From positions 310,001 to 374,000 of the forward strand of contig NZ_AP025688.1 of assembly GCF_023168325.1 (NCBI RefSeq): a stretch of 64,000 bases of DNA. Direction: 5' to 3'. Shown in pieces: positions 45,447 through 57,236 of the stretch; position 1 is the stretch's first letter; each line of letters begins with the position of its first letter. The DNA is from Tsukamurella sp. PLM1 (GTDB lineage Bacteria; Actinomycetota; Actinomycetes; Mycobacteriales; Mycobacteriaceae). The notes below the pieces were generated by a model. That model was not told where the DNA came from, ran no database searches, and saw only the letters and a list, made by a program, of their open reading frames with translations. A program made the position numbers and the translations under genes.

Positions 45447-46512
45447 GCTCCTTCGGAGAAGTGGGTACGGGCGAGGTGGAGCCGCTCCACGATGGGAGCG
45501 TCGGAGAAGGCGAACAGGTCGAGTCCGTCATCGGTGTGGGCGGACCACTCGGTCCACGACGAGACGACCACGAGATCGCCTGTGTGAATGTGCTTCTCGA
45601 CTCCGTCTAGCACGATCGAACCGGCACCGTCGAAAACCTGGAAGACGGTGGAGCCCACGTCGCGTCGCGCGCGGGTGCTCGCTCCGGCTCGCAGCCGGTG
45701 GAACTCGGCACGGATGGTCGGAAGGACGTCGCCGCCCGTGGTGGGGTTCGTGTACCGGACCGCCGCGTGCCCGGGCGCGACGGTGGCCGCATGCCCCTCG
45801 TCCTCGAGCGCGAGCTGTTCGGCGAGTGCCGCGTCCGTGTGTGCCCACCGGTAGCAGGAGATCGGGGAACTGCTCGCGGCGTCGAGGCCGATCAGGGGGC
45901 GCAGTCCCGGGTGTGCCCAGAGGCGCTCGGCCCGGGAGACGTCGGGGGTGCCCTCGTCTGTCACGCCGTCGGCACCGAACTCGAAGAAGCCGGAATCGGT
46001 GTAGTGGATGAACGGGATGTCCAGACCGTCGATCCAGGCCATCGGACTGTCGGAGTCGTTGTGGTGGCCGTGGAACGCCCAGCCGGGGGTGAGGAGCAGG
46101 TCGCCGCGGCGCATGGCAACCGGATCGCCGTTCACCACCGTCCAGACGCCTTCGCCCTCGACCACGAAGCGGAAGGCGTTCTGCGCGTGCCGGTGCTCGG
46201 GCGCGGTCTCCTTCGGGCCGAGGTACTGGATCGCCGCCCACAATGTGGGCGTCGCGTACGGAGGCCACCGAGGCCGGGGTTGGCCAGGGCGATCGCGCGG
46301 CGTTCGCCGCCACGGCCCACGGGCACGAGATCGCCGGCCCGCTGCGCCATCGGAAGCAGGTCGGACCAGCGCCACACGTGGGGGACGGCGCGCGGCGCGG
46401 GAACGATGGGCATCAGGTCGCCCAGCTGAGTCCACAGTGGATTCAGGTGAGCGGCAGCGAAATCCGAGTACAAGCGATCCAACTCGGGATCATCGCTCAG
46501 GTCGTTGGGCAC
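45443..46512 (-). CDS. Gentisate 1,2-dioxygenase, frameshifted
   Basis: The repaired protein has ~356 residues and two cupin domains. The N-terminal part is MPNDLSDDPELDRLYSDFAA and HVWRWSDLLPMAQRAGDLV. The iron ligands are in PEHRHAQNAFRFVVEG, and WAFHGHHNDSDSPMAWIDGL follows. The second cupin has STVFQVFDGAGSIVL. One base is missing near 46263-46266; the expected join is ANPGLGGPPYATPTLWAA. It opens the gentisate ring to maleylpyruvate using Fe(II). The GTG at 46512 follows GAGGAGG by a few bases. First gene of the minus-strand gentisate operon. Confidence 0.9.
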
Positions 46513-46579
46513 GGCGCCTCCTCGCTTCGTGTGTCGGATGCCACAACGCTAGAAAGGCTGTGGCGTTGAATGCACCGTT

Positions 46580-46596
46580 GTTCTGCAGAGCAGAAC
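46580..46596. promoter_or_regulatory. Perfect palindrome in the divergent gentisate promoter region
   Basis: GTTCTGC-AGA-GCAGAAC lies midway between the divergent gentisate dioxygenase and 3-hydroxybenzoate hydroxylase genes. It resembles the site at 42976 and is the likely operator. Confidence 0.55.
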
Positions 46597-46666
46597 CCTC
46601 GCTACCCAGCCGTGGTGTCCGGGGTCACAGTCGTTGCAGAGTTCGCGGAGATGTGAGGAGCAAGCG

Positions 46667-47833
46667 ATGACGACGAAGGTGATCGTGGCAGGCGGCGGGA
46701 TCGGCGGAGTCGCCTCCGCACTGGCCCTGAGTAAGCGGGGCGCGGAGGTGACCGTTCTCGAGTCGGCACCGGAGTTCGGCGAGGTCGGGGCCGGCCTCCA
46801 GATCGGACCGCACGGCTCACGGATCCTCCAGGAGTGGGGCGTCTTCGACGAGGTGGTCGCGCGCGGCGTGCTGCCGAAGAACCTCGTGTTCCGCGATGCG
46901 ATCACCGCTGAAGAACTGACCAGGCTCGACCTGGGCGCGGACTTCCAGCGCCATTACGGCGGCGTCTACTTCGTGGTGCACCGGTCCGATCTGCACTCGG
47001 CGCTCGTCACGGCGGCGCGGGCCGCCGGTGCGGACCTTCGTACGGACAGCCGGGTGGTCGATGTGGTGACCGAAGGCGACGGCGTGCGGGTCACGCTGGC
47101 CGACGGCGAGGAACTGACCGGCGACGTCGCACTCGGGATGGACGGGTTGAAGTCGACATTGCGGGCGAAGCTCTCGGAGGACGAGCCGGTGGGATCGGGT
47201 TACGCGGCGTACCGCGGTACCTTCCCGATCGATCAGGTGCCCTTCGCCGCCGATATCGAGGATGTGATCGGGTACATCGGACCGGGATGCCACTTCATCC
47301 AGTACCCTCTGCGCGGCGGCGCGATGCTCAACCAGGTCGCGGTGTTCCACTCTCCCGGCTACGAGCGCGGGGAAGTCGAGTGGGGCGGACCGTCGGAATT
47401 GGACGATGCGTTCGCGCGCTGCCATCCGACCGTGCGCGCTGCCACCGAGCACCTCTGGCGGGACCGCTGGTGGCCGATGTACGACCGGGAGCCGATCTCG
47501 GACTGGGTCGACGGCCGGATGCTGCTCCTCGGCGACGCGGCCCATCCGCCGCTGCAGTACCTCGCCTCAGGTGCCGTGATGGCGCTCGAGGACGCCCGCA
47601 GTATCGCGGACCACATCCCCGCCGACGCCGCGGACTGGCCGACGGCCCTCGCCGCAGTGAACGCCGTCCGTGCCCCGCGGTGCAACCGGATCATGTCGAC
47701 GGGCCGGATGTGGGGTGAACTCTGGCATCTCGACGGCGCGGGGCGGGTAGCGCGCAACGAGCTGTTCCGGCTGGTCCGGGGCGACGGCGCCTACAAGTAC
47801 ACGGACTGGCTGTGGTCGCCTCAGAGTGCCTGA
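46667..47833 (+). CDS. FAD-dependent 3-hydroxybenzoate 6-hydroxylase-like monooxygenase
   Basis: The 388 residues are a group A flavoprotein hydroxylase: GGGIGG at residues 9-14 for FAD, the DG-type segment [15 protein letters not shown], and [20 protein letters not shown] for the flavin ribityl. GAGGAGCAAGCG precedes the ATG. The QYLASGA sequence is typical of 3-hydroxybenzoate 6-hydroxylases such as the Rhodococcus enzyme. The divergent gentisate operon supports that it makes gentisate. Salicylate-type hydroxylase is the main alternative. A terminator follows. Confidence 0.85.
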   Translation: MTTKVIVAGGGIGGVASALALSKRGAEVTVLESAPEFGEVGAGLQIGPHGSRILQEWGVFDEVVARGVLPKNLVFRDAITAEELTRLDLGADFQRHYGGVYFVVHRSDLHSALVTAARAAGADLRTDSRVVDVVTEGDGVRVTLADGEELTGDVALGMDGLKSTLRAKLSEDEPVGSGYAAYRGTFPIDQVPFAADIEDVIGYIGPGCHFIQYPLRGGAMLNQVAVFHSPGYERGEVEWGGPSELDDAFARCHPTVRAATEHLWRDRWWPMYDREPISDWVDGRMLLLGDAAHPPLQYLASGAVMALEDARSIADHIPADAADWPTALAAVNAVRAPRCNRIMSTGRMWGELWHLDGAGRVARNELFRLVRGDGAYKYTDWLWSPQSA

Positions 47834-47857
47834 AATCCGCTGAGGGCGAACGCCGAT

Positions 47858-47883
47858 GCCCGGCCGGAACAACCCGGCCGGGC
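47858..47883 (+). terminator. Intrinsic terminator after the hydroxylase gene
   Basis: GCCCGGCCGG (47858-47867) and CCGGCCGGGC (47874-47883) form a perfect 10-bp stem followed by TTCT. It overlaps the -35 element of the lon promoter. Confidence 0.7.
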
Positions 47884-47892
47884 TTCTGCGTT
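47865..47892 (+). promoter_or_regulatory. SigH/SigE-like promoter of lon
   Basis: CGGAACA (47865-47871), a 17-base spacer and CGTT (47889-47892) match the mycobacterial SigH-type consensus GGAAYA-N16/17-CGTT. The same pattern precedes dnaK and clpB. Confidence 0.6.
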
Positions 47893-47910
47893 GAGCGGGG
47901 CAGACTGAAC
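47890..47910. promoter_or_regulatory. HspR box (HAIR-like) upstream of lon
   Basis: GTTGAGC-N7-ACTGAAC keeps the 7-7-7 geometry of the HAIR element CTTGAGT-N7-ACTCAAG with a few mismatches, and is nearly identical to the first clpB box at 58588. It overlaps the -10 region, suiting repression. Confidence 0.6.
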
Positions 47911-47922
47911 TTTGGAGGTCCC

Positions 47923-50258
47923 ATGTCTGAGCAGATCTCGCTGCCCGTTCTCTTCGTCCCCGACCTCGTCGTGCTCCCCGGCATGGTCGTGCCGATCCCC
48001 CTCGACGACGCCGCGCAGGCGGCCGTCGACGCCGGCCGCGCGAGCGAGCGCGGCAAGCTCCTCATCGCCCCGCGTCTGGACGACCGCTACCCGACGCACG
48101 GCGTCGTCGCCTCGATCGTGCAGGTGGGGCGGGTCCCCGGGCAGTCCGAGTACGTCGCGGTGCTCCGCGGCGAGCAGCGCGCCCACATCGGGTCCGGCAC
48201 CACCGGTCCCGGCGCGGCGCTGTGGGTCGAGGTCGACCTCGTCGACGAGACCGCGGTCACCGAGCGCACCCGCGAGCTGGCCGCCGAGTACAAGAAGGTC
48301 GTGCTCGCGATGCTGCAGCGCCGCGAGGCGTGGCAGGTCATCGACGCCGTCAACCGGCTCAGCGACCCCGCCGCGCTGGCGGACACGTCGGGCTACTCGT
48401 CGTGGCTGACCAACGAGCAGAAGCGCGAGCTCCTGGAGACCGGCGACGTCGACGCGCGCCTGCAGCGGCTCATCGACTGGACCGGCGAGCACCTCGCCGA
48501 GACCGAGGTGAGCGACAAGATCGCCTCCGACGTCCGCGACGGGATGGAGAAGCAGCAGAAGGATTTCCTGCTCCGGCAGCAGCTCAACGCCATTCGCAAG
48601 GAGCTCGGGGAGGACGAGCCCGACGGTGCCGACGACTACCGGTCCCGCGTCGAGGCCGCCGACCTGCCCGAGAAGGTCCGCGAGGCGGCGCTGCGCGAGG
48701 TCGGCAAGCTGGAGCGCGGCACCGACCAGAGCCCCGAGGCGGGGTGGATCCGCACCTGGCTCGACACCGTCCTCGACCTGCCGTGGAACGTCACCACCGA
48801 GGACTCGGACGATCTGGCCGGCGCGCGGGCGATCCTCGACGCCGACCACCACGGCCTCGACGACGTGAAGGACCGCATCGTCGAGTACCTGGCCGTGCGG
48901 TCGCGCCGGTCGCAGCGCGGCATGTCGCTGGTCGGCGGCCGCGGGTCGGGCGCCGTCATGGTGCTCGCCGGGCCTCCGGGCGTGGGCAAGACCTCGCTCG
49001 GCGAGTCCGTCGCCCGGGCGCTCGGGCGGAAGTTCGTGCGCGTGGCACTCGGCGGCGTGCGGGACGAGGCGGAGATCCGCGGGCACCGTCGCACCTACGT
49101 GGGCGCGCTGCCCGGCCGGATCGTGCGTGCGATCGGCGAGGCCGGGTCGATGAACCCGGTGGTGCTGCTCGACGAGATCGACAAGGTGGGCTCCGACTAC
49201 CGCGGCGACCCCGCGGCGGCGCTGCTCGAGGTTCTCGATCCCGCGCAGAATCACACCTTCCGCGATCACTACCTCGACCTCGACCTGGACCTGTCCGACG
49301 TGGTCTTCCTCGCGACGGCCAACGTGGTGGAGAACATCCCGTCGGCGCTGCTCGACCGCATGGAGCTCGTCACCCTCGACGGCTACACCGAGGACGACAA
49401 GGTCGCGATCGCCCGCGACTACCTGGTGCCGCGGCAGCTCGAGCGGGCGGCGCTGACCGCCGACGAGGTGACCGTCACCGACGACGCGCTCCGCGAGATC
49501 GCCGCGAACTACACCCGGGAGCCGGGCGTGCGGCAGTTCGAGCGGCTGCTCGCGAAGGCGCTGCGCAAGGTCGCGGTGGAGCAGTCCTCCTCGTCGGAGG
49601 GCGAGCGCACCGTCGTCGACGTCGGGGACCTCAAGGGCTTCCTCGGCCGGCCCCGGTTCACCCCGGAGACGGCCGAGCGCACCGAGGTGCCGGGCGTTGC
49701 GACCGGGCTCGCCGTGACGGGCATGGGCGGCGACGTCCTGTTCATCGAGGCGCTGCACACGCCCGGCGAGGCGGGCCCGGAGCTGAAGCTGACGGGCCAG
49801 CTGGGCGACGTGATGAAGGAGTCGGCGCAGATCGCGCTGTCGTACGTGCAGGCGCACGCCGCCGACTTCGGCATCGAGCCGACCGCGCTGAACGGTACGG
49901 TGCACATCCACTTCCCGGCCGGCGCCGTCCCCAAGGACGGCCGTCGGCGGGCGTCACGATGGTCACCGCGCTGGTCTCGATGCTGACGGGGCGGCGCGTG
50001 CGCAGCGACGTCGGCATGACCGGCGAGGTCACGCTGAACGGCCGGGTGCTGCCCATCGGCGGCGTCAAGCAGAAGCTGCTGGCCGCGCAGCGCAACGGCC
50101 TGAAGACCGTCTTCGTCCCGCAGCGCAACGAGCCCGACCTGGACGACGTCCCGGCCGAGGTCCTCGACGCCCTGGACGTGAAGCCGATGGTCGACGTCGC
50201 CGAGATCGTGACGCAGGCCCTGGAGCCGGTGTCGGAGGGTGCTCAGGTCGCCGCATAA
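47923..50258 (+). CDS. lon: ATP-dependent protease Lon, frameshifted near the active site
   Basis: Repaired length ~778 residues: N-terminal LON domain ([20 protein letters not shown]), AAA+ module with Walker [10 protein letters not shown] (~350-358) and Walker B DEID (~417-420), then the Ser-Lys protease domain. One C is missing at 49941-49942; the catalytic KDGPSAGVTM and [10 protein letters not shown] become continuous after repair. Lon degrades misfolded proteins in the cytoplasm. GGAGG precedes the ATG. M. tuberculosis lacks lon while other Mycobacteriales keep it. A SigH-like promoter and an HspR-like box lie upstream. Confidence 0.93.
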
Positions 50259-50271
50259 CGGGTTCGACGGT

Positions 50272-50301
50272 GCGGGCGGGTCGCCTCGGCGGCCCGCCCG
50301 C
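50272..50301 (+). terminator. GC-rich hairpin after lon
   Basis: GCGGGCGGG (50272-50280) pairs with CCCGCCCGC (50293-50301). It lies 14 bases past the lon stop; there is no T tract. The rest of the 424-base lon-dnaK gap to about 50530 shows no convincing gene. Confidence 0.5.
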
Positions 50302-50537
50302 TCGGCGTTCCGTGGGGAGAGCTGGCGTGTGGTGGGGGAGTCGGCGCCGCGTGGGGCGGCCGGCCCCTCACCAGGGGAGCGGCTTCTCGTGAGGGAGCGA
50401 ACGGATCCGAGGGGATTCGGCGCGGCGCGGGGACGAACGTCCGGCGGCGTCCCGGCGCTCCCCGCGGCGGCACCGTCGGGCTGCGTGACCTGCGAGAACA
50501 AGACTTGCGCGCGATGCGCTCAACTTTTTCGAGAATC

Positions 50538-50564
50538 GGGAACATTCCCACGACGTCGCCCGTT
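50538..50564 (+). promoter_or_regulatory. SigH-type promoter of the dnaK operon
   Basis: GGGAACA (50538-50544), exactly 16 bases, CGTT (50561-50564): a full match to the mycobacterial SigH consensus. dnaK is a SigH target in M. tuberculosis, which supports it. Confidence 0.7.
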
Positions 50565-50579
50565 GGACATGACGTACTG

Positions 50580-50600
50580 CTTGAGCGTAGTCCACTCAAT
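50580..50600. promoter_or_regulatory. HAIR element (HspR operator) of dnaK, with overlapping sigma-A -35
   Basis: CTTGAGC-N7-ACTCAAT differs from the HAIR consensus at two positions. TTGAGC inside it and TAGAAC at 50605-50610 (18-base spacer) form a housekeeping promoter, so HspR binding would block it. A second, degenerate copy CTTGAGT-N7-GCTGAAG lies at 50625-50645. Confidence 0.75.
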
Positions 50601-50682
50601 GAGGTAGAACTGACGTGTTCGCTCCTTGAGTGCGGGGCGCTGAAGTCTGATCCGTAGTAGAACAACCAGGAGGCATATCAAT

Positions 50683-52523
<1,841 letters not shown>

Positions 52524-52524
<1 letters not shown>

Positions 52525-53105
52525 TGCCGACCCCCGAGAATCCGGTGGAACCGGAAGAGGAGATCTCGGAGACCGCGGGGGCCGACGCTGACGTGGCCGA
52601 CGCCGCGGCGGAGGAATCCGCCGCGGCCGGGACCGAGACGCCCGAGGTCGACGGTGTCGAGGCACCGTCGGACCAGGTGGGCGAGCTGACGGCCGACCTG
52701 CAGCGCGTCTCCGCCGAGTACGCCAACTACCGCAAGCGCACCGCGCGCGACGTGGTGGACGCCCGCGCCGCGGGCAAGGCGGCCGTCGTGACGGAGCTGC
52801 TGGTGGTGCTCGACGATCTCGACCGCGCGCGCAACCACGGCGACCTCGAGGCAGGACCGCTCAAGTCCGTCTCCGACAAGCTCGACGGCGTGCTCAAGGG
52901 CCTGGGACTGGAGTCCTTCGGCGTGGAGGGCGACGAGTTCGACCCGGCGATCCACGAGGCCGTGCAGCACGAGGGCGACGGCGCCGACCCCGTTCTGGGG
53001 GCGGTGCTGCGCCAGGGATATCAGATCGATGGCAAGGTGATCCGGCACGCGATGGTCGCAGTGGTCGACCGTCCGGCGGGTGTTCCGAGCCAGGACGAGG
53101 AGTAG
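52524..53105 (+). CDS. grpE: Nucleotide exchange factor GrpE
   Basis: 193 residues. An acidic, disordered N-terminus (residues ~1-50, rich in Glu/Ala) is followed by the long coiled coil ([20 protein letters not shown]) and the beta wing ([40 protein letters not shown]). It releases ADP from DnaK. TAATG links its start to the dnaK stop, giving translational coupling. Confidence 0.96.
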
Positions 53106-53120
53106 AGGAGGTGATGCCCA

Positions 53121-54353
53121 GTGGCACAGAGGGAATGGGTTGAACAGGACTTCTATCGTGAGCTGGGCGTTAGCTCCGATGCGAGTGCCGACGAGATCAA
53201 GAAGGCGTACCGCAAGCTGGCCCGTGAGCTGCACCCGGACGCGAATCCGGGCGACGCGAAGGCCGAGGAGCGATTCAAGCGGGTCTCCGAGGCCCACGCG
53301 GTGCTCTCGGATCCGGCCAAGCGCAAGGAGTACGACGAGACGCGACGCCTGTTCGGCGGCGGTCGCTTCGGCTCCGGCGGCGCCGGTGGTTACGGCTCGG
53401 GTGGTTTCGGCACCGGCGGTTTCGGCAATGCCGGTGGCGGGTCGGGCGGGTTCTCGTTCTCGGACATCTTCGACGGTGCCGCCGGCAACGGCGGCGGCGG
53501 AATCGGGGACATCTTCGAGGGCCTGTTCAACCGCGGCGGAGCGGGGCAGGGCCCCGGCCCGCAGCCCACGCGTCCGCGGCGCGGCGGCGATCTGGAGTCC
53601 GAGATCACGCTCGGCTTCCGGGACGCCACACTGGGCGTGACCACGCCGATCACGCTGACCTCGCCGTCGCCGTGCACCACCTGCCACGGGTCCGGCGCCA
53701 AGCCGGGCACCAGCCCGCGGGTGTGCCAGTCCTGCAACGGCTCCGGGCTCGTGAGCCGCAACCAGGGCGCGTTCAGTTTCTCCGAACCGTGCCCGGACTG
53801 CCGCGGCTCTGGCTCGGTGATCGACGATCCGTGCCCGGACTGCAGCGGTACCGGCGTCACAGTGCGCACGCGCACGGTGAACGTGAAGATTCCGCCCGGC
53901 GTCAAGGACGGCCAGCGCATCCGGCTGGCAGGTCAGGGGCAGGCGGGGATGCGCGGGGCACCGTCGGGCGACCTGTTCGTGGTCGTCCACGTGAGCGCCG
54001 ACGACGTGTTCACCCGCAACGGCGACGACCTCCTGGTGACCCTGCCGGTCAGCTTCTCGGAGCTGGCCCTGGGCGCCACCGTGACGGTGCCGACGCTGGC
54101 GCAGCCGGTGGGCGTGAAGATCCCGGCCGGCACCACCGACGGGCGCACCCTGCGGGTCCGCGGCCGCGGAGTGCCGAAGCGGTCCGGCGGCCACGGCGAC
54201 CTGCTCGTCAAGGTGCAGGTCACCGTGCCCTCGTCGCTCGACGAGCGGGCCCAGGAGGCGCTGCGCGCCTACGCCGACGCCGAGCGCGCCGCGGGCTTCG
54301 ACCCGAGGGGCGGCTGGCCCGGCGCGGCGGCCGCGAGCGGGGCGGGGGCGTAG
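53121..54353 (+). CDS. dnaJ: Co-chaperone DnaJ (type I Hsp40)
   Basis: 410 residues. The J domain has [20 protein letters not shown] and HPD in [13 protein letters not shown] Gly/Phe-rich linker (residues ~75-120) follows, then four zinc motifs [24 protein letters not shown] and CPDCSGTG, and two C-terminal barrels. It delivers substrates to DnaK and stimulates its ATPase. The GTG start at 53121 is placed after AGGAGGTGATG; the family N-terminus (DFYRELGV) supports it. It lies 15 bases after grpE. Confidence 0.96.
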   Translation: MAQREWVEQDFYRELGVSSDASADEIKKAYRKLARELHPDANPGDAKAEERFKRVSEAHAVLSDPAKRKEYDETRRLFGGGRFGSGGAGGYGSGGFGTGGFGNAGGGSGGFSFSDIFDGAAGNGGGGIGDIFEGLFNRGGAGQGPGPQPTRPRRGGDLESEITLGFRDATLGVTTPITLTSPSPCTTCHGSGAKPGTSPRVCQSCNGSGLVSRNQGAFSFSEPCPDCRGSGSVIDDPCPDCSGTGVTVRTRTVNVKIPPGVKDGQRIRLAGQGQAGMRGAPSGDLFVVVHVSADDVFTRNGDDLLVTLPVSFSELALGATVTVPTLAQPVGVKIPAGTTDGRTLRVRGRGVPKRSGGHGDLLVKVQVTVPSSLDERAQEALRAYADAERAAGFDPRGGWPGAAAASGAGA

Positions 54354-54355
54354 CG

Positions 54356-54750
54356 ATGAACATCGACGTGCAGTTCCCCGAGGACCCGGACGCCCACGTG
54401 TTCATGATCTCGGTGGCTGCGCAGCTCGCGGGTATGCACGCGCAGACCCTCCGCACGTACGACCGGCTCGGGCTCGTGACGCCCGAGCGGTCGGCGGGCG
54501 GGGCCGCCGCTACTCGACCCGCGACGTCGATCTGCTCCGCGAGGTGCAGCGGCTCTCGCAGGACGAGGGCGTGAACCTCGCGGGCATCAAGCGGATCATC
54601 GACCTGACCAACCAGGTCGATGCCTTGCAGCGCCGGGTCGAGGAACTCACCGCGCAGGTCGAGAACGCCCGGCGCGGAGGCGAACTCGTGCACGTTCCGA
54701 AAAGCTCAGCGATGGTGGTGTGGCAGCCCAGGAGTCGCCGCAAGCCCTGA
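54356..54750 (+). CDS. hspR: Heat shock repressor HspR (MerR family), frameshifted
   Basis: Repaired length ~131 residues. MerR-type HTH: VFMISVAAQLAGMHAQTLRT, YDRLGLVTPERSAGG, RRYSTRDVDLLREVQRLSQD. A coiled coil (IKRIIDLTNQVDALQRRVEE) and a basic tail follow. One G is missing from the G4 run at 54500-54503. It begins two bases after the dnaJ stop. HspR represses dnaK, clpB and in some actinobacteria lon by binding HAIR sites with DnaK as corepressor; such sites are present at all three genes here. Confidence 0.93.
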
Positions 54751-54828
54751 TCGTGCGCCCATCCACGGCCCCGGGAGTCGACGCCCCCGGGGCCGTCGCG
54801 TCCTGAACGGCGTCGTCGCCGTCCCGTC

Positions 54829-55975
54829 TCACAGCGGGTCGTGCACCACGTCCGCCGGCGCGGCGCCCTGCGCCACGGCCTTCTCGCTCGCGGCGCGCAG
54901 CAGGCCCTTCGGCCCGGCGATCAGGACCCGGCGGCCGGTGAGATCGAGATCCGACATGGCGTCCACCAGTGAGCCGTGCCGCAGTGGCAGGCCCGGTACG
55001 CCGTGGCCGGCCGCTTGAGCCACCACGGGTCGCGCCGCGCATCCGTCACCTGCGTCACCTTGAGCCACGGGTTCGTGGCCGCGAGCGGCGCCAGCGATTG
55101 CGAGTCGTACAACAGCCCCGGCGAACGCGCCCCCACGAGGAGGTGCACGTCGGGGTTGTCGCCGCTCATGGCCATGGCCAGCAGTATCGACTTCATGGGC
55201 GCGAGGCCCGTGCCCCCCGCGATCATGGTGAGCGGACGGTCACCGTCGGGCCGTAGGAGCCCGTGTACCTGCCCGAACTGCCACACGTCGCCGCGCCGCG
55301 TCTCGCCGTGGACGGTGCTGGAGAGGTAGCCGCCCGGCACGGCGCGAATGTGGAACTCCAACTGGCCCTGTGTGTTCGGGGGCATCGCGAGCGACAGCGG
55401 CCGCCACTGCCGGGGCACCTGCGGGATCTGGGTCTCGACGTACTGGCCGGGGCGGAACAGCAGGGGCTCGTCGGCGATCAGGCGGACGACGGTCAGCCCG
55501 GGGTGCGGCCGCAGCACCTCGACCACGCGGGCGGTGCGGCGCGCGGGCGTCGGGTCCGAGTGCGCGCCTCCGCGCATCACGCCGGTGAGCAGTTTCACCG
55601 CCTGGTCGAGGGTCGCCGCGTCGTGCTCGTCGAGACCGCCGAGGGCCGGTACGTCGCGTGCACCTCGGCCGTGAGCGCGGCCGCCATCGTGTCGTAATCG
55701 GCCTCGGTGAGACCGTACTTGCGGTGATCGCGGCCGAGCTGGGAGAGGAACTCGATCAGGTCGTCGTGGCCCTCGGTCCGCGGGATCGACGTCAGGACGT
55801 GGTGCAGCACCCGGAAGAACACGCCGCGATGCCCGGTCATGTTGGCGGGAAACAGGTCCCGGAGGGCGGGGTTCATCGCGAACAGACGCGCGAACAAATT
55901 CTTGGTGAATTCATCGGACACCGGCTCGAGGTCTGCCGCGATCTGCGTCAGACCGTGCCGTGAATGCGAACCCAC
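54829..55975 (-). CDS. Flavohemoglobin-like protein (Rv0385 type), two frameshifts
   Basis: Repaired length ~382 residues. The globin domain has DEFTKNLFARLFAMNPALRD, LFPANMTGHRGVFF and proximal His in LGRDHRKYGLTEADY. The FAD domain (PGQYVETQIPQVPRQWRPLS) and NAD domain (MIAGGTGLAPMKSILLAMAM, RVLIAGPKGLLRAASEKAV) follow. Single bases are missing near 55643-55647 and in the CCC run 54992-54994. The RPLSLAMPPNTQ flavin motif departs from classical NO-detoxifying Hmp and fits the mycobacterial Rv0385 branch. It lies between hspR and clpB in the same neighbourhood as in M. tuberculosis. Confidence 0.82.
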
Positions 55976-56196
55976 TGAAGATCCGTTCCTGCCCGTCGAA
56001 ACCTGTCCTGACCGGGTTTCATCGTACCTGCGTGAAGGCGGCGCGCGGATCACACGCGACGTCCACGGCGACGGTATGCCCGATTCCGGCATCGAGTACA
56101 TTCGACGGCGGTCCGCGGCGCTCGCGCCGCGGCCGTCGTCCGGCGCAGTGTCGCAGCGCCACCCGATCAGTGCTCGAGGAAGAGGGTTCTGCCGCC

Positions 56197-57059
56197 ATGG
56201 CCGCATCGCGAGATCGTCGTCACCTGCGCCGCATCGGATACGGGGTCGCCCTCGGTGCGGGCCTCGCCTTCGCGCCGTTCGCCGTGGCCGCCGCCACGCG
56301 GAGCCGGTCACGCAATCGCCCGCCGCCGAAGCGCCGGCGCAGCAGCGTGAAGCCCGCGACGTACTCGCACAAGGTGGCCGCGAAGCCCGTCGTGGCGAAG
56401 CCGGTGGCAGTGAAGCCCGTGTCCGCCAAGCCGGTGGCTGCCAAACCGGTGGCCGCGAAGCCGGTCGCCGGGCGTGCGGTCGCGCCGCGCGTCGCGCCGG
56501 CGGCGCCCCGCGGGCAGGCTCCGCAGGCCCGGACGGCGGACCGTCGGCCGGTCGTCGTGATCGGCGCCTCGGTCTCGACCGGCAAGGCCGTGTCGAGCGC
56601 CGCGGCGTACCCGCGCCAGGTGCACTCGATCTCGGGCCGCCCGGTGTACGTGAGTGCAAGGTCGGCGCCGGCTACGCCGACGGCTCGATGGCGCGGCTGA
56701 CGCGGGCCGCGAACCTGCCGGCCCGCAACCCCTCGCTCGTGGTGCTCCAGGCCGGGACGAACGACGTGGGTGCCAAGCCCGCGGCCGTCGCGGGCCAGGT
56801 GCGGCAGGTCGTCTCGACGGTGCGGCGGCAGGCGCCCGGCGCGAAGATCGCCGTGGTCACCGTGTTCCCGTCGATCCACAACGGTGCGCCGGCCCATGCC
56901 GTCGACAACGCCATCGTGTCGGCCGCCCGGTCCGTGGACCCGACGGTGGCCGTCATCTCCCCGCTCGACGAGGGCTGGCGCTACCGGGCCAGCGGCGACG
57001 GCCACCCTGGCGCCGCTGCGCACGAGCGGATCGCCGAGCGCGTGTCGGCCCTGGCCTGA
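56197..57059 (+). CDS. Secreted SGNH-type hydrolase with Lys-Pro repeat stalk, frameshifted
   Basis: Signal peptide (RRIGYGVALGAGLAFAPFAV), a basic stretch, then six V-x-[AV]-K-P pentapeptides (DNA 56374-56463), then an SGNH hydrolase domain. Its catalytic Ser lies in VVVIGASVSTG, the Asn in LQAGTNDVG and the Asp/His in DGHPGAAAH. One base is missing near 56653-56655 (expected SAKVGAGYADGSMARL). The repaired length is ~287 residues. The KP-rich stalk suggests spanning of the cell wall. A paralogue without the stalk follows. The substrate, perhaps a cell-wall lipid or acetylated sugar, is unknown. Confidence 0.75.
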
Positions 57060-57074
57060 GCTGGGGCCGCTCAC

Positions 57075-57137
57075 GATGTCGGGTTTTGGCGCTCCGGAAG
57101 TGCGCTGTGCACCTCCGGAGGGCGAGGAGCCGACATC
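57075..57137. repeat. Nested inverted repeats between the SGNH genes
   Basis: Outer arms GATGTCGG (57075-57082) and CCGACATC (57130-57137) enclose inner arms CTCCGGA (57092-57098) and TCCGGAG (57114-57120). The element could be a terminator of the first SGNH gene or a regulatory RNA structure. Confidence 0.4.
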
Positions 57138-57236
57138 CTGAAGCGACGGCGGCCGACCTGCTCCACCTGCCTGTTTCTAATGTTGCGAAAGTCGCAGAAG
57201 TTATGAATGTGACTGGTGATGTGTCAAAATCTCGGC

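Noticed and set aside
47821..49911. 696-codon minus-strand open frame opposite lon
   Set aside because: Shadow of lon; no conserved motif.
50239..50607. 122-codon open frame in the lon-dnaK gap
   Set aside because: It overlaps the lon terminator and the dnaK promoters and has no family resemblance or ribosome-binding site.
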